Under the pieces are notes generated by a model. The model saw only the letters and a list, made by a program, of their open reading frames with translations, had not been told where the DNA came from and did no database searches. A stretch of DNA of 44,258 nucleotides from Sphingobacteriaceae bacterium. Its GTDB lineage: Bacteria > Bacteroidota > Bacteroidia > Sphingobacteriales > Sphingobacteriaceae. This document shows positions 27,260 to 35,804 of this stretch, piece after piece. The number at the start of each line of letters is the position of its first letter. Position 1 is the stretch's first letter. The position numbers and the translations under genes are program-made. Location: contig CANGZD010000010.1 in the NCBI GenBank assembly GCA_947458875.1, forward strand, positions 1 through 44,258, given 5' to 3'.

Positions 27260-27976
27260 CTAACGTAAATCGAACAAGCTTTTCACACCCAGCAGCTTTT
27301 TTGAAGTAAAACCTTCGGCATAAGTTGCCTGGATGGATTTTCCAAATTCACGGCACCGGGCCTCCAAAGCGTTTAGAAAATCGGGGGAAGAAATGTAAGT
27401 ATCAGGCTCTGATGACTTAGGATCAAAGAATTGAGATTTGAAAGCCCGGATGGAAGCTAATTTTTGTTCCCAATACGGAGTGATATCTATTAAAATATCG
27501 GGTTGAATATACCTATCTTGAATATAATGAAGGAGCAAACGTGGTCGCCAAGGTTTTTGAGTTTGGTCGTTTAACTGCGTTTCTATCTTGCTTAATCCGG
27601 ATAAAAAAACAGCATCATTAATCAATTCCGATGCACGTCCATGATCAGGATGCCTGTCAGAGAAAGCATTGGCTAATACAATTTCAGGTTGGTATTTTCT
27701 GATCGCCTCTATCACTTTCAGACGATTGACTTCATCATTCAGAAAAAATCCATCTCTCAAACCTAAATTTTCTCTAATGGTCAGTCCCAAAATTTCAGCT
27801 GAAGCGGCAGCCTCCTGAGCTCTCAATTGAGCACTGCCCCGGGTACCCAACTCACCTTGCGTTAAGTCAACAATGCCCACTTTTTTGCCTTCATTGGTGT
27901 ATTTTAAAATGGTACCTGAGCATGCTAATTCAGCATCATCCGGATGAGCGGCAAAAACGAGGACGTCTAATTTCAT
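27260..27976 (-). CDS. bshB1: Bacillithiol biosynthesis deacetylase BshB1
   Basis: This PIG-L/LmbE-family zinc deacetylase removes acetyl from GlcNAc-malate in bacillithiol synthesis. The zinc motif AHPDDAELACSG (residues 10-21) and the later histidine motif DRHPDHGRA are intact. QGELGTRGS, NLGLRDGF and the C-terminal YAEGF segment are typical of BshB1. The length is 238 aa. It implies that the organism makes bacillithiol, as many Bacteroidetes do; BshA and BshC are not in this window. It lies 53 nt downstream of the DUF4294 gene on the same strand. Confidence 0.92.
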   Translation of the reverse strand: MKLDVLVFAAHPDDAELACSGTILKYTNEGKKVGIVDLTQGELGTRGSAQLRAQEAAASAEILGLTIRENLGLRDGFFLNDEVNRLKVIEAIRKYQPEIVLANAFSDRHPDHGRASELINDAVFLSGLSKIETQLNDQTQKPWRPRLLLHYIQDRYIQPDILIDITPYWEQKLASIRAFKSQFFDPKSSEPDTYISSPDFLNALEARCREFGKSIQATYAEGFTSKKLLGVKSLFDLR

Positions 27977-28029
27977 AAAATCAAGCTGATTATTTGGAGA
28001 TGTTTAAAGGTAAGAAAAATGCAGGTTGG

Positions 28030-28647
28030 CTACATGTGCCCATAACGATAATATGGTGTCTGCTGAATGATGCTTTCAATATCCCTATCTTCTTGTAAAT
28101 CGTATTTCTTCTTTAGGTTATTGCCAAAAACCCTCGCCACCGATTGATACAAGAATGCGGTGAGTCCGCCTTTCATATCTTTTAAAATTTCGAAACTGCT
28201 GTGTCCCGTTTCCCTGTCAATCAATTTGATCAGAATTCCACCTTGTGTAATGGTCAGGTTTTTGATCTCCCTGTTGAACATATCTTTGATCTCTTTTTCA
28301 AAGGCCTTGCTCAGCATTCGTTCTTCTTTCCGATTTTTTGCATCGCCCAGATCTTGCTGCAATTTCGCATACCTCGATCGAGCATACATGGCATAAGGCA
28401 ATACCTTTAAAACATTGTATCTCAATCTATTGTATGCTGCCTGTTGCTCAGGAGTTCTAAAAATTCGGTTATCAATAATTGGAACTTCGGGTAGTGTTGC
28501 CCAAGGAATCAGCTCCCCATCCACCATGGTTAAAGCCACCCGGATGGTATCATTCTTCCCCTTCAGAACAGGGTCATATTTCTCCTGCGCCATCACAAGA
28601 AGAGGCAAACAAAAAAGAGACAGCAAGATATACCTGAAAAATTTCAT
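28030..28647 (-). CDS. DUF4294 family exported protein
   Basis: A 205-aa protein with a signal peptide (FFRYILLSLFCLPLLVMA, cleavage before QEK). It has the conserved Bacteroidetes DUF4294 pattern: DGELIPWATLPEV, then NRLRYNVLKVLPYAMYARSRYAKLQQDL (a long helix), KEIKNLTITQGGILIKLIDRETG, and GGLTAFLYQSVARVFGNNLKKKYD. It is probably periplasmic; function unknown. The gene is likely cotranscribed with bshB1. An exact TAnnTTTG lies 13 nt before the ATG. Confidence 0.88.
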   Translation of the reverse strand: MKFFRYILLSLFCLPLLVMAQEKYDPVLKGKNDTIRVALTMVDGELIPWATLPEVPIIDNRIFRTPEQQAAYNRLRYNVLKVLPYAMYARSRYAKLQQDLGDAKNRKEERMLSKAFEKEIKDMFNREIKNLTITQGGILIKLIDRETGHSSFEILKDMKGGLTAFLYQSVARVFGNNLKKKYDLQEDRDIESIIQQTPYYRYGHM

Positions 28648-28660
28648 AAATTTAACTACA

Positions 28661-28668
28661 CAAAGTTA
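28661..28668 (-). promoter_or_regulatory. -7 promoter element of the DUF4294 gene
   Basis: Minus-strand TAACTTTG matches TAnnTTTG, 13 nt before the ATG, giving a leader of roughly ten nucleotides. Confidence 0.6.
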
Positions 28669-28688
28669 CAGTTAATTTTAAAATGTAA

Positions 28689-28716
28689 TATCGCTCATTA
28701 TCAATATAAAGCGATA
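28689..28716. promoter_or_regulatory. Inverted repeat in the DUF4294/rel divergent gap
   Basis: TATCGCT (28689-28695) and AGCGATA (28710-28716) are complementary with 14 bases between. Without a T-tract it is more likely an operator or leader structure than a terminator. It sits between the DUF4294 promoter and the small membrane ORF. Confidence 0.35.
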
Positions 28717-28762
28717 AATTGTACCAGCAAAATCTACATCAATTTAAAAAATAAAATTAAGC

Positions 28763-28861
28763 ATGTTTAGGTTTAATCAGTTTCTGAGGAAATACAAAAA
28801 CGAAGTTTTGGTAGGCTTACTTGTTTTCATTTTCCTTCTTTTGAAAGATCTATTGAATTAA
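28763..28861 (+). CDS. Candidate 32-aa single-pass membrane peptide upstream of rel
   Basis: An ATG with A-rich upstream sequence (AAAATAAAATTAAGC) opens a 32-codon frame ending 29 nt before the rel ATG. The peptide has a basic N-terminal half (FRFNQFLRKYKNE), one hydrophobic helix (VLVGLLVFIFLLL) and a short KDLLN tail, a plausible positive-inside membrane peptide. I do not recognise it. It could be a small membrane protein or an upstream ORF affecting rel expression, or chance: one 32-codon frame in an AT-rich gap is not strong evidence. Confidence 0.4.
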   Translation: MFRFNQFLRKYKNEVLVGLLVFIFLLLKDLLN

Positions 28862-28890
28862 ACGCTATAAAACCAGAGAATTGCATTGGA

Positions 28891-31116
28891 ATGGGTGAAT
28901 TAATTATAGACCTGGAAGTAGAAAAAAAAGAGATCCTCAAGCGATACAGGGCCTTATTGAAAGCATGTAAACCCAACTTACAAAAGGGAGACAAGCGTTT
29001 GATCAGGCAGGCTTTTGACATGTCTTTGGAGAGTCACCAGGATATGCGCCGAAAATCTGGAGAACCATACATTTACCATCCTATTGCGGTGGCACAAATT
29101 GCCGCAGAAGAAATTGGCTTGGGCACCACCTCCATTGTTTGTGCGCTTTTGCACGATGTGGTAGAGGATACCGATATCACCTTAGAAGACATTGAACTTG
29201 TTTTTGGCAAAAAAGTGGCCAAAATCATAGATGGCTTGACTAAAATTTCTGGTGTTTTTGATTACAACAGCTCACTACAGGCAGAGAATTTCAGAAAAAT
29301 GCTCCTTACCCTGGCCGATGATGTAAGAGTGATCCTCATCAAACTGGCCGACCGTTTGCATAACATGCGAACCATGGAGCACATGCCGAGGGAGAAACAG
29401 CTCAAAATTTCTTCAGAAACCATTTACCTCTACGCCCCCTTGGCTCACCGTTTAGGTTTGTATGCCATGAAATCGGAATTAGAGGACTTGGCCATGAAAT
29501 ACACCGAGCCAAGCACCTATAAGTACATTGCCAAAAACCTAAATGAGAAAAAAGCGGAACGTGAAAAATTCATCAAAGAATTCATCGACCCGATTCAAAA
29601 AATATTAAATGAACAAGGTTTAAAAGCGGAGGTTTACGGCCGGCCAAAATCCATTCATTCCATATGGAATAAAATGCGAAACAAAAATATTCCTTTCGAG
29701 GAAGTTTACGATTTGTTCGCTATCCGCATTATTTTGAACAGCAAAATAGATCAGGAAAAAGCGGACTGCTGGAAAGCTTATTCCATTGTAACCGATTTCT
29801 ACCGACCCAATCCCGATCGTCTGAGAGATTGGGTATCATCGCCCAAAGCGAACGGTTATGAGTCGCTACATACCACCGTAATGGGTCCCAAAGGGCAATG
29901 GGTAGAAGTACAGATCAGGACCGAAAGAATGAATGAAATCGCTGAAAAAGGTTTTGCCGCTCATTGGAAATACAAAGAGGCTCCCAATGCTGAAAACAGT
30001 GGTTTAGACCAATGGCTGCAAAAAGTAAGGGAGATGTTGAAAAATCCGGAATCGAATGCGCTGGATTTCATAGACGATTTTAAAATGAATTTGTTCTCTG
30101 ATGAAATTTTCATTTTTACTCCTAAAGGTGCGCTCCGACAACTTCCGGTGGGAGCCACCGCACTCGATTTCGCCTTCGATATTCACTCCGATTTGGGTGC
30201 CAGTTGCATTGGAGCCAAGGTCAATCATAAATTGGTACCCCTCTCCTACACATTACAAAATGGAGACCAGGTAGAGATCATCACTTCTGGCAAACAAAGC
30301 CCAAAAGAAGATTGGCTTAGTTTTGTGATCACGGCCAAGGCAAAATCAAAGATCAAATCCTCTCTAAAAGAAGAGAAAAAGAAGATAGCAGAAGATGGAA
30401 AGGAAATTTTGGAGCGAAAAATGAAATCGCTTAAAATTCCGTTCACCACCGAGAATCTGAATAAAATTACCACCTACTTCAGGTTACATGCCTCTCAAGA
30501 TCTAATGTACCAGGTGGCCAAAGGCCTGATCGATATCAGCGATCTTAAAAATTATCTTACAGCCGAAAAACATCTGGATCAGAAAGTTCATGAGCGAACA
30601 GAACCATCAGAATTCATCAAAAAATTAAAAACTGATGAAATTGATACACTGCTTATTGGCGAAGATCTCCAAAAAATAGATTATAAACTTTCCAGCTGTT
30701 GCAATCCCATTCCGGGTGACGATGTTTTTGGATTTGTGACCGTGGGTGAAGGTATTAAAATTCACCGTACCAGCTGCCCCAATGCAGCTAAACTGATGTC
30801 TAATTTTGGTTATCGTATTGTAAAGGCCAAGTGGAATTCTCAAAAACAGCTGGCATTTTTAACCGGCATCAAAATCATCGGTATCGACGAGGTAGGATTA
30901 ATCAACAATTTAACTACTGTCATTTCCAACGATTTTAAAGTCAACATGCGTTCCATTACGGTAGATAGCCATGAAGGTATCTTTGAAGGAAGCATCATGG
31001 TTTATGTGAACGATACTATACACCTCGACAACCTGATTGCCAAACTGAAACTGGTTCGAGGGGTAACCGATGTAATTCGTTTTGACACCCCGTCTACTGT
31101 TGAAAAAGCATCCTGA
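28891..31116 (+). CDS. rel: Bifunctional (p)ppGpp synthetase/hydrolase (RelA/SpoT family)
   Basis: It makes and degrades the stringent-response alarmone (p)ppGpp. Its 741 aa hold all Rel domains in order. The HD hydrolase has H63 in YHPIAVA, H88-D89 with EDTD in LLHDVVEDTD, and LADRLHNMRTM. The synthetase follows, with YGRPKSIHSIWNKM, YDLFAIRII and ANGYESLHTTV. Then come a TGS domain (about 395-455), a zinc-finger-like segment SSCCNPIPGD, and a C-terminal ACT domain. Both catalytic sites look intact, so it is probably bifunctional. The fur-family gene follows after 54 nt with its own -7 motif. Confidence 0.96.
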   Translation: MGELIIDLEVEKKEILKRYRALLKACKPNLQKGDKRLIRQAFDMSLESHQDMRRKSGEPYIYHPIAVAQIAAEEIGLGTTSIVCALLHDVVEDTDITLEDIELVFGKKVAKIIDGLTKISGVFDYNSSLQAENFRKMLLTLADDVRVILIKLADRLHNMRTMEHMPREKQLKISSETIYLYAPLAHRLGLYAMKSELEDLAMKYTEPSTYKYIAKNLNEKKAEREKFIKEFIDPIQKILNEQGLKAEVYGRPKSIHSIWNKMRNKNIPFEEVYDLFAIRIILNSKIDQEKADCWKAYSIVTDFYRPNPDRLRDWVSSPKANGYESLHTTVMGPKGQWVEVQIRTERMNEIAEKGFAAHWKYKEAPNAENSGLDQWLQKVREMLKNPESNALDFIDDFKMNLFSDEIFIFTPKGALRQLPVGATALDFAFDIHSDLGASCIGAKVNHKLVPLSYTLQNGDQVEIITSGKQSPKEDWLSFVITAKAKSKIKSSLKEEKKKIAEDGKEILERKMKSLKIPFTTENLNKITTYFRLHASQDLMYQVAKGLIDISDLKNYLTAEKHLDQKVHERTEPSEFIKKLKTDEIDTLLIGEDLQKIDYKLSSCCNPIPGDDVFGFVTVGEGIKIHRTSCPNAAKLMSNFGYRIVKAKWNSQKQLAFLTGIKIIGIDEVGLINNLTTVISNDFKVNMRSITVDSHEGIFEGSIMVYVNDTIHLDNLIAKLKLVRGVTDVIRFDTPSTVEKAS

Positions 31117-31145
31117 ATTTAATTGCAGAGACTACATTTTTTAAA

Positions 31146-31153
31146 TAAATTTG
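31146..31153 (+). promoter_or_regulatory. -7 promoter element of the fur-family gene
   Basis: TAAATTTG is an exact TAnnTTTG, 17 nt before the ATG, suggesting fur-purA-pabB can be transcribed independently of rel. Confidence 0.5.
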
Positions 31154-31170
31154 AACTGATTTAAAATCTC

Positions 31171-31659
31171 ATGTCTAAAACAGAAACCCATGAAATGGTA
31201 AAGAAAATTTTCGAGGCCTACCTCGAAAATAAAAGCCTCAGAAAAACCCCTGAACGCTTTGCCATTCTTGAAGAGATTTATTCCAGAAACGACCATTTTG
31301 ATGTGGAATCGCTCTATATCCACATGAAAAACAAAAAATACAGGGTGAGCCGTGCAACCGTTTACAATACCCTTGAACTGCTCGTATCCTGCGATTTAGT
31401 TACCAAACACCAGTTTGGTAAGAACATGGCTCAATTTGAGAAATCATATGGTTATAAGCAACATGACCACATCATTTGTATCGATTGTGGAAAAGTGGTA
31501 GAATTTTGCGACCCACGTATTCAGCAAATACAAACCATGATGGGCGATTTACTCAAATTCGATATCAAACACCACTCTTTAAACCTATACGGAAACTGCA
31601 ATCGCCTGAAGGATGGGCACTGCGAGTCTTTCTCAAAAACTAACTCTCAAAAAAATTAA
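31171..31659 (+). CDS. Fur/PerR-family metalloregulator
   Basis: A 162-aa ferric uptake regulator family protein. The winged-helix DNA-binding domain includes [14 protein letters not shown] and the recognition helix [19 protein letters not shown]. The dimerisation part has the metal-binding [15 protein letters not shown] with a CxxC pair, and a second pair (C-x6-C) near the end that would complete a structural zinc site. Whether it senses iron, zinc or peroxide is not clear. It overlaps purA by one base (TAATG), an unusual coupling of a metal regulator with purine synthesis. Confidence 0.88.
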   Translation: MSKTETHEMVKKIFEAYLENKSLRKTPERFAILEEIYSRNDHFDVESLYIHMKNKKYRVSRATVYNTLELLVSCDLVTKHQFGKNMAQFEKSYGYKQHDHIICIDCGKVVEFCDPRIQQIQTMMGDLLKFDIKHHSLNLYGNCNRLKDGHCESFSKTNSQKN

Positions 31660-32936
31660 TGGCTGTAGATGTATTACTGGGCCTCCAATGGGGCGATGAA
31701 GGAAAAGGTAAAATTGTAGATGTTTTAAGCCCCGAATACGACCTGATTGCCAGGTTTCAGGGTGGTCCGAATGCAGGACACACACTTGAGTTTAATCAGC
31801 AAAAATTTGTTTTAAATACCATCCCATCGGGGATTTTCAATCCCAAAACCATGAACCTCATCGGGAATGGTGTGGTAATCGACCCCATCATCCTGAAAAG
31901 AGAGCTAGACGGACTAAAAGCCAGAGGTTTTGATCCGGTTTCAGACCAAAAATTGTTCATTGCCCGCAGAGCACACCTCATCCTACCCACTCATCAATTA
32001 CTGGATGCGGCCTCAGAGAGCAAAATGGGTGTGGGTAAGATCGGTTCGACATTGAAAGGAATCGGGCCTACCTACATGGATAAAACAGGTCGAAATGGCT
32101 TGAGAGTGGGTGATACTCAATTAGCGGATTTTAAAGCACGCTACCAAAAACTGGTAGATAAGCATAAATCGATATTGGCTCATTACGGCGAAATACCTGA
32201 TTTTTCGGAAAAAGAAGTCGCTTTCTTTGAAGCTGTTGAAATGCTAAAAGCCATTCCTCAGGTAGATGGCGAACATTTCGTGAACCAATACCTCCGATCT
32301 GGCAAGAAAGTATTAGCAGAAGGAGCCCAGGGCACCATGCTTGATGTAGATTTTGGCTCATACCCATTTGTCACTTCATCTAATACCACCACTGCAGGAG
32401 CCTGCACCGGATTGGGTATAGCCCCTAAACAAATTGGCAAGGTGATCGGTATTTTTAAAGCTTATTGCACCCGTGTGGGTGGCGGTCCGTTCCCAACCGA
32501 ATTGGAGAACGAAACCGGCGAAAAACTAAGAGCAATTGGACATGAATTTGGTGCAACCACAGGTCGTCCCCGCCGTTGTGGATGGATCGACCTTCCTGCA
32601 CTTAAATATGCCATCATGCTAAACGGCGTAACCGAAATGGTGATGACCAAAGCGGATGTGTTAAGTGGCTTTGATACCATTTACGCCTGCACCCATTATT
32701 TATACAATGGAGAGAAAATTGATTACATGCCTTATGACATCAGCGCCATCAGTCCGGAGCCAGTTTACGAAGCGATTCCTGGCTGGAACGAAGATCTGAC
32801 AGGCATTCGTAATACAAATGAAATTCCTGCAAAATTGACTGCATACATCCAGTATCTCGAAAAACATTTGGGTGTTCCGGTGAAATACCTATCGGTTGGA
32901 CCAGACCGAGAACAAACTTTAAATTTGATGCCATAA
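31659..32936 (+). CDS. purA: Adenylosuccinate synthetase
   Basis: It joins IMP and aspartate with GTP in AMP synthesis. The 425-aa product begins with the P-loop WGDEGKGKIVDVL (GDEGKGK, residues 12-18) and continues GGPNAGHTLEF, GIGPTYMDKTGRNGLRVGD, LAEGAQGTMLDVDFGSYPFVTSSNT, TRVGGGPFPTE, and ATTGRPRRCGWID. The ATG overlaps the stop of the fur-family gene by one base, so translation is likely coupled. Confidence 0.97.
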   Translation: MAVDVLLGLQWGDEGKGKIVDVLSPEYDLIARFQGGPNAGHTLEFNQQKFVLNTIPSGIFNPKTMNLIGNGVVIDPIILKRELDGLKARGFDPVSDQKLFIARRAHLILPTHQLLDAASESKMGVGKIGSTLKGIGPTYMDKTGRNGLRVGDTQLADFKARYQKLVDKHKSILAHYGEIPDFSEKEVAFFEAVEMLKAIPQVDGEHFVNQYLRSGKKVLAEGAQGTMLDVDFGSYPFVTSSNTTTAGACTGLGIAPKQIGKVIGIFKAYCTRVGGGPFPTELENETGEKLRAIGHEFGATTGRPRRCGWIDLPALKYAIMLNGVTEMVMTKADVLSGFDTIYACTHYLYNGEKIDYMPYDISAISPEPVYEAIPGWNEDLTGIRNTNEIPAKLTAYIQYLEKHLGVPVKYLSVGPDREQTLNLMP

Positions 32937-32959
32937 GAAATTGTAATACAATTACTTAT

Positions 32960-34246
32960 ATGTCATTAGTTAAACAAATATTTCGACTTAAAAATCCTGA
33001 AAATTTCAAAAAACAAGCCATTATATGGGCCAGTCAATTTGAAACTGCCGCTTGCTTAAACTCCAATCATTTCAAAGATCAATACCATCAATTCGACTTG
33101 TTGATCAGCGCTGGTGTTCAACGTGAATTAAAAGCTCAAACTGGTGGAGCATTGGATCAATTAGATGCCTTCATTGCCAATTGCCCACTTTACATCACTG
33201 GCTTCCTTGGCTATGATCTGAAGAACGAAATCGAGACACTCGAGTCAAGAAATTGGGACGGCCTTGGCTTCCCTGATTTGTATTTCTTTATCCCCCAACA
33301 TCAACTGATTTTTAGAGGGGATGAAGTAGTAATAAGTGCCGATCAGCCGGAAACTATCTATCAATCCATCTTGGCACTTAACCCTCTGCAAAATTCCACA
33401 GACTTTAAAGGACAGCTCAAACAACGTTTAAATCGCGAAACCTACCTGAATGCTGTTTTGAAATTAAAGGAACACATACAGCGAGGTGATATTTATGAGG
33501 TTAATTTATGTCAGGAGTTTTATGCAGAAGATGCCCAATTAAATCCTCTGGCCGCGTATTTTGAATTAAATCAATGCTCTCCTACCCCATTCTCTAATTT
33601 TTTCAAACTGGGGCAACGTTACATCATCTCGGCAACACCAGAAAGATTCATTTGTAAGCGACAGAACCAACTGAGTTCTCAGCCCATTAAAGGAACGGCC
33701 AGAAGGCTGGCAGATCCGCTGGAAGATGAAAAAATGAAACAGGAATTGAGAACGAGTGAGAAAGAGCGTTCTGAAAATGTGATGATTGTGGATCTGGTAC
33801 GCAACGACCTGACCAAATGTGCCCTTCCGGGGACCGTAAAGGTGGATGAATTGTGTGGAATTTACAGCTTTGAGCAAGTTCATCAAATGATTTCAACGAT
33901 AAGCTGCCGGCTGTCAGAAGGAACAACTTTGTCTCGCATCTTACGTAGCACCTTTCCAATGGGATCGATGACTGGCGCTCCGAAAATACGTGCAATGCAG
34001 CTGATCGAATCATATGAACAGACCAGAAGAGGTGTTTATTCGGGATCGGTAGGTTACATTGCCCCAAACGGAGATTTTGATTTCAATGTTATCATTCGGA
34101 CCATGCTGTACGATGCAAAACGAAAATACCTCTCGTTTCAGGTGGGGAGTGCCATTACACACCAGGCCATTCCTGAAAATGAATACGATGAATGCTTACT
34201 GAAAGCAAAAGCTATTCTTCAGGTGTTGAAGTCTGAAATTAATTAG
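32960..34246 (+). CDS. pabB: Aminodeoxychorismate synthase component I
   Basis: This chorismate-binding enzyme of 428 aa forms 4-amino-4-deoxychorismate for folate. The diagnostic site is PIKGTARR (242-249): the lysine at 244 marks PabB, where anthranilate synthase TrpE has alanine. Further conserved parts are HIQRGDIYEVNLCQEF, SATPERF, SENVMIVDLVRNDL, STFPMGSMTGAPKIRAM, and RRGVYSGSVGYI. It needs a glutamine amidotransferase (PabA) not found here; the probable lyase PabC is about 10 kb upstream. It starts 23 nt after purA and its TAG overlaps the convergent M48 gene by 8 nt. Confidence 0.92.
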   Translation: MSLVKQIFRLKNPENFKKQAIIWASQFETAACLNSNHFKDQYHQFDLLISAGVQRELKAQTGGALDQLDAFIANCPLYITGFLGYDLKNEIETLESRNWDGLGFPDLYFFIPQHQLIFRGDEVVISADQPETIYQSILALNPLQNSTDFKGQLKQRLNRETYLNAVLKLKEHIQRGDIYEVNLCQEFYAEDAQLNPLAAYFELNQCSPTPFSNFFKLGQRYIISATPERFICKRQNQLSSQPIKGTARRLADPLEDEKMKQELRTSEKERSENVMIVDLVRNDLTKCALPGTVKVDELCGIYSFEQVHQMISTISCRLSEGTTLSRILRSTFPMGSMTGAPKIRAMQLIESYEQTRRGVYSGSVGYIAPNGDFDFNVIIRTMLYDAKRKYLSFQVGSAITHQAIPENEYDECLLKAKAILQVLKSEIN

Positions 34247-35054
34247 CAGATGGCCTAAAATACTTATTAGCCTCAGGCAATCTCTTTTTGATTTCGGCAA
34301 TTCTGGTTTCGTCGCTGGGGTGCGTACTGAGGAATTCGGGGGGAGCTCCATCGCCTTTCTTGGCAGCCGACATCCTTTCCCAAAAATCGATGGCTTTTTC
34401 AGGCTGATAGCCTGCCATCGACATGAATATCAGACCTAAACGATCTGCTTCCGATTCCTGATTTCTAGAATATTTCAATAAGGCCAATTGTCCACCGATG
34501 CCATATAATTGGCTCACCGTTTTTTGAGTAGCTTCTGAAGCATTGCCAGTTACCACACCTAAAATACCTCCGCCTGTTTGCGCAGCCAACACATGCGAGT
34601 AGCGCTCTGCCGAATGACGTGCAATGGCATGTGCAATTTCATGGCCAATTACCGTGGCAAGCCCGGTTTCGTCTTTGGTAACGGGCAAAATTCCCGTATA
34701 AACGGCCACTTTACCGCCCGGCATACACCAGGCATTCACATCCTTGCTTTCAATCAAATTAAATTCCCATTGAAAATTGTATTGATCTCCAAAACGATTT
34801 TGTTTGAGATAAGCGTCAATCACTCGGGCCAATTTAGCTCCAACCGCTTTTACTCTCTGTGCTTCGGAAGTCCCCTTTATGACCTTTGTTTTTGGCTCAT
34901 TTAAAAAGTTCTGATAAGCAGTCAAAGCTTCTTTATTGAGGCTTTCATCGCTCACCAAACTCAATTGTCTACGTCCGGTTAATGGCACTTTTGCGCATGA
35001 AAACAATAAAATAGCGGTAAAAAACAACAGCAGGATACTTTTTATAGTCTTCAT
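34239..35054 (-). CDS. M48-family metallopeptidase lipoprotein
   Basis: A 271-aa BepA/LoiP-like zinc peptidase. The lipoprotein signal (MKTIKSILLLFFTAILLFSC) ends in the lipobox LFSC with Cys20 as the lipidated residue. HEIAH (138-142) supplies two zinc ligands and the catalytic Glu; E200 in QESEADRLG is the third ligand. WCMPGGKVAVYTGIL and STHPSDETRIAEIKKRLP are family-typical. It probably performs outer-membrane protein quality control in the periplasm. The ATG at 35054 is preferred to an extension that would spoil the signal. It follows plsY by 31 nt on the same strand. Confidence 0.92.
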   Translation of the reverse strand: MKTIKSILLLFFTAILLFSCAKVPLTGRRQLSLVSDESLNKEALTAYQNFLNEPKTKVIKGTSEAQRVKAVGAKLARVIDAYLKQNRFGDQYNFQWEFNLIESKDVNAWCMPGGKVAVYTGILPVTKDETGLATVIGHEIAHAIARHSAERYSHVLAAQTGGGILGVVTGNASEATQKTVSQLYGIGGQLALLKYSRNQESEADRLGLIFMSMAGYQPEKAIDFWERMSAAKKGDGAPPEFLSTHPSDETRIAEIKKRLPEANKYFRPSAN

Positions 35055-35085
35055 CAGATTTAAATTGAATAACTCTCGAATAACC

Positions 35086-35745
35086 CTATTCAACAGAAAG
35101 GGTTTTCTTTCTATTGAACAAATTTACTTTACTCTCACTGCCTCTCAATAGCCGCTCAATATTTTTTTGATGGGTAACCAAAATGAGCACACAAATACAA
35201 ATTGCATACAGTAAAATGGACTTTACAGGCGAATGAAAAACAAATACGATACTTAGTGGAAATGCAAAACCTGCAGAGATGGAGCTCAGCGATACAAATT
35301 TAGTAGTGATTAAGACCAATAGAAAGACCAATACACAGATCATGGCGGCTTCAAAATGAACAGCTAAAATCATCCCGAACAAGGTAGCGATGCCTTTTCC
35401 TCCCCTAAATCCGGCAAAAATTGGGAATAAATGCCCCATTACAGCGGTAATACCCAATGCTAACTGATAATTCACAAATTGAGTAGAGCTCTGGGGGCCG
35501 GTAACTGAATAGCCTATAAAAGCGGCCAAATTGGTAGCCGTAAATCCTTTCAAAATATCTACTACCATCACGATAATGCCCGCCTTTTTACCCAATACTC
35601 TGAACGTGTTGGTGGCACCGGCATTTCCGCTTCCATACTCTCTCACATCAATACCATAGAGCCCTTGTCCAAGCCAAACAGCAGTGGGAATGGACCCGAA
35701 AAGGTAGGCAAGCAATAGGGCAGAAATGGAATAGATCGATATCAT
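35086..35745 (-). CDS. plsY: Acyl-phosphate:glycerol-3-phosphate acyltransferase
   Basis: This integral membrane enzyme starts phospholipid synthesis by acylating glycerol-3-phosphate from acyl-phosphate. The three PlsY motifs are intact: FGSIPTAVWLG, YGSGNAGATNTFRVLG, and GHLFPIFAGFRGGKGIATLFG. Several hydrophobic helices match the expected topology. The length is 219 aa. It lies between nadC and the M48 lipoprotein on the same strand, probably in one transcript. The conserved partner PlsX is not in the window. Confidence 0.95.
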   Translation of the reverse strand: MISIYSISALLLAYLFGSIPTAVWLGQGLYGIDVREYGSGNAGATNTFRVLGKKAGIIVMVVDILKGFTATNLAAFIGYSVTGPQSSTQFVNYQLALGITAVMGHLFPIFAGFRGGKGIATLFGMILAVHFEAAMICVLVFLLVLITTKFVSLSSISAGFAFPLSIVFVFHSPVKSILLYAICICVLILVTHQKNIERLLRGSESKVNLFNRKKTLSVE

Positions 35746-35804
35746 TTGCTTACAATTATAAGAAAATTAGCTGCTTGAATCAGTTAAATTTTAAGTGGAT
35801 TATA

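Noticed and set aside
32960-34246. Anthranilate synthase component I (trpE)
   Set aside because: The active-site motif is PIKGT with lysine, as in PabB, not PIAGT; no trp genes are adjacent.
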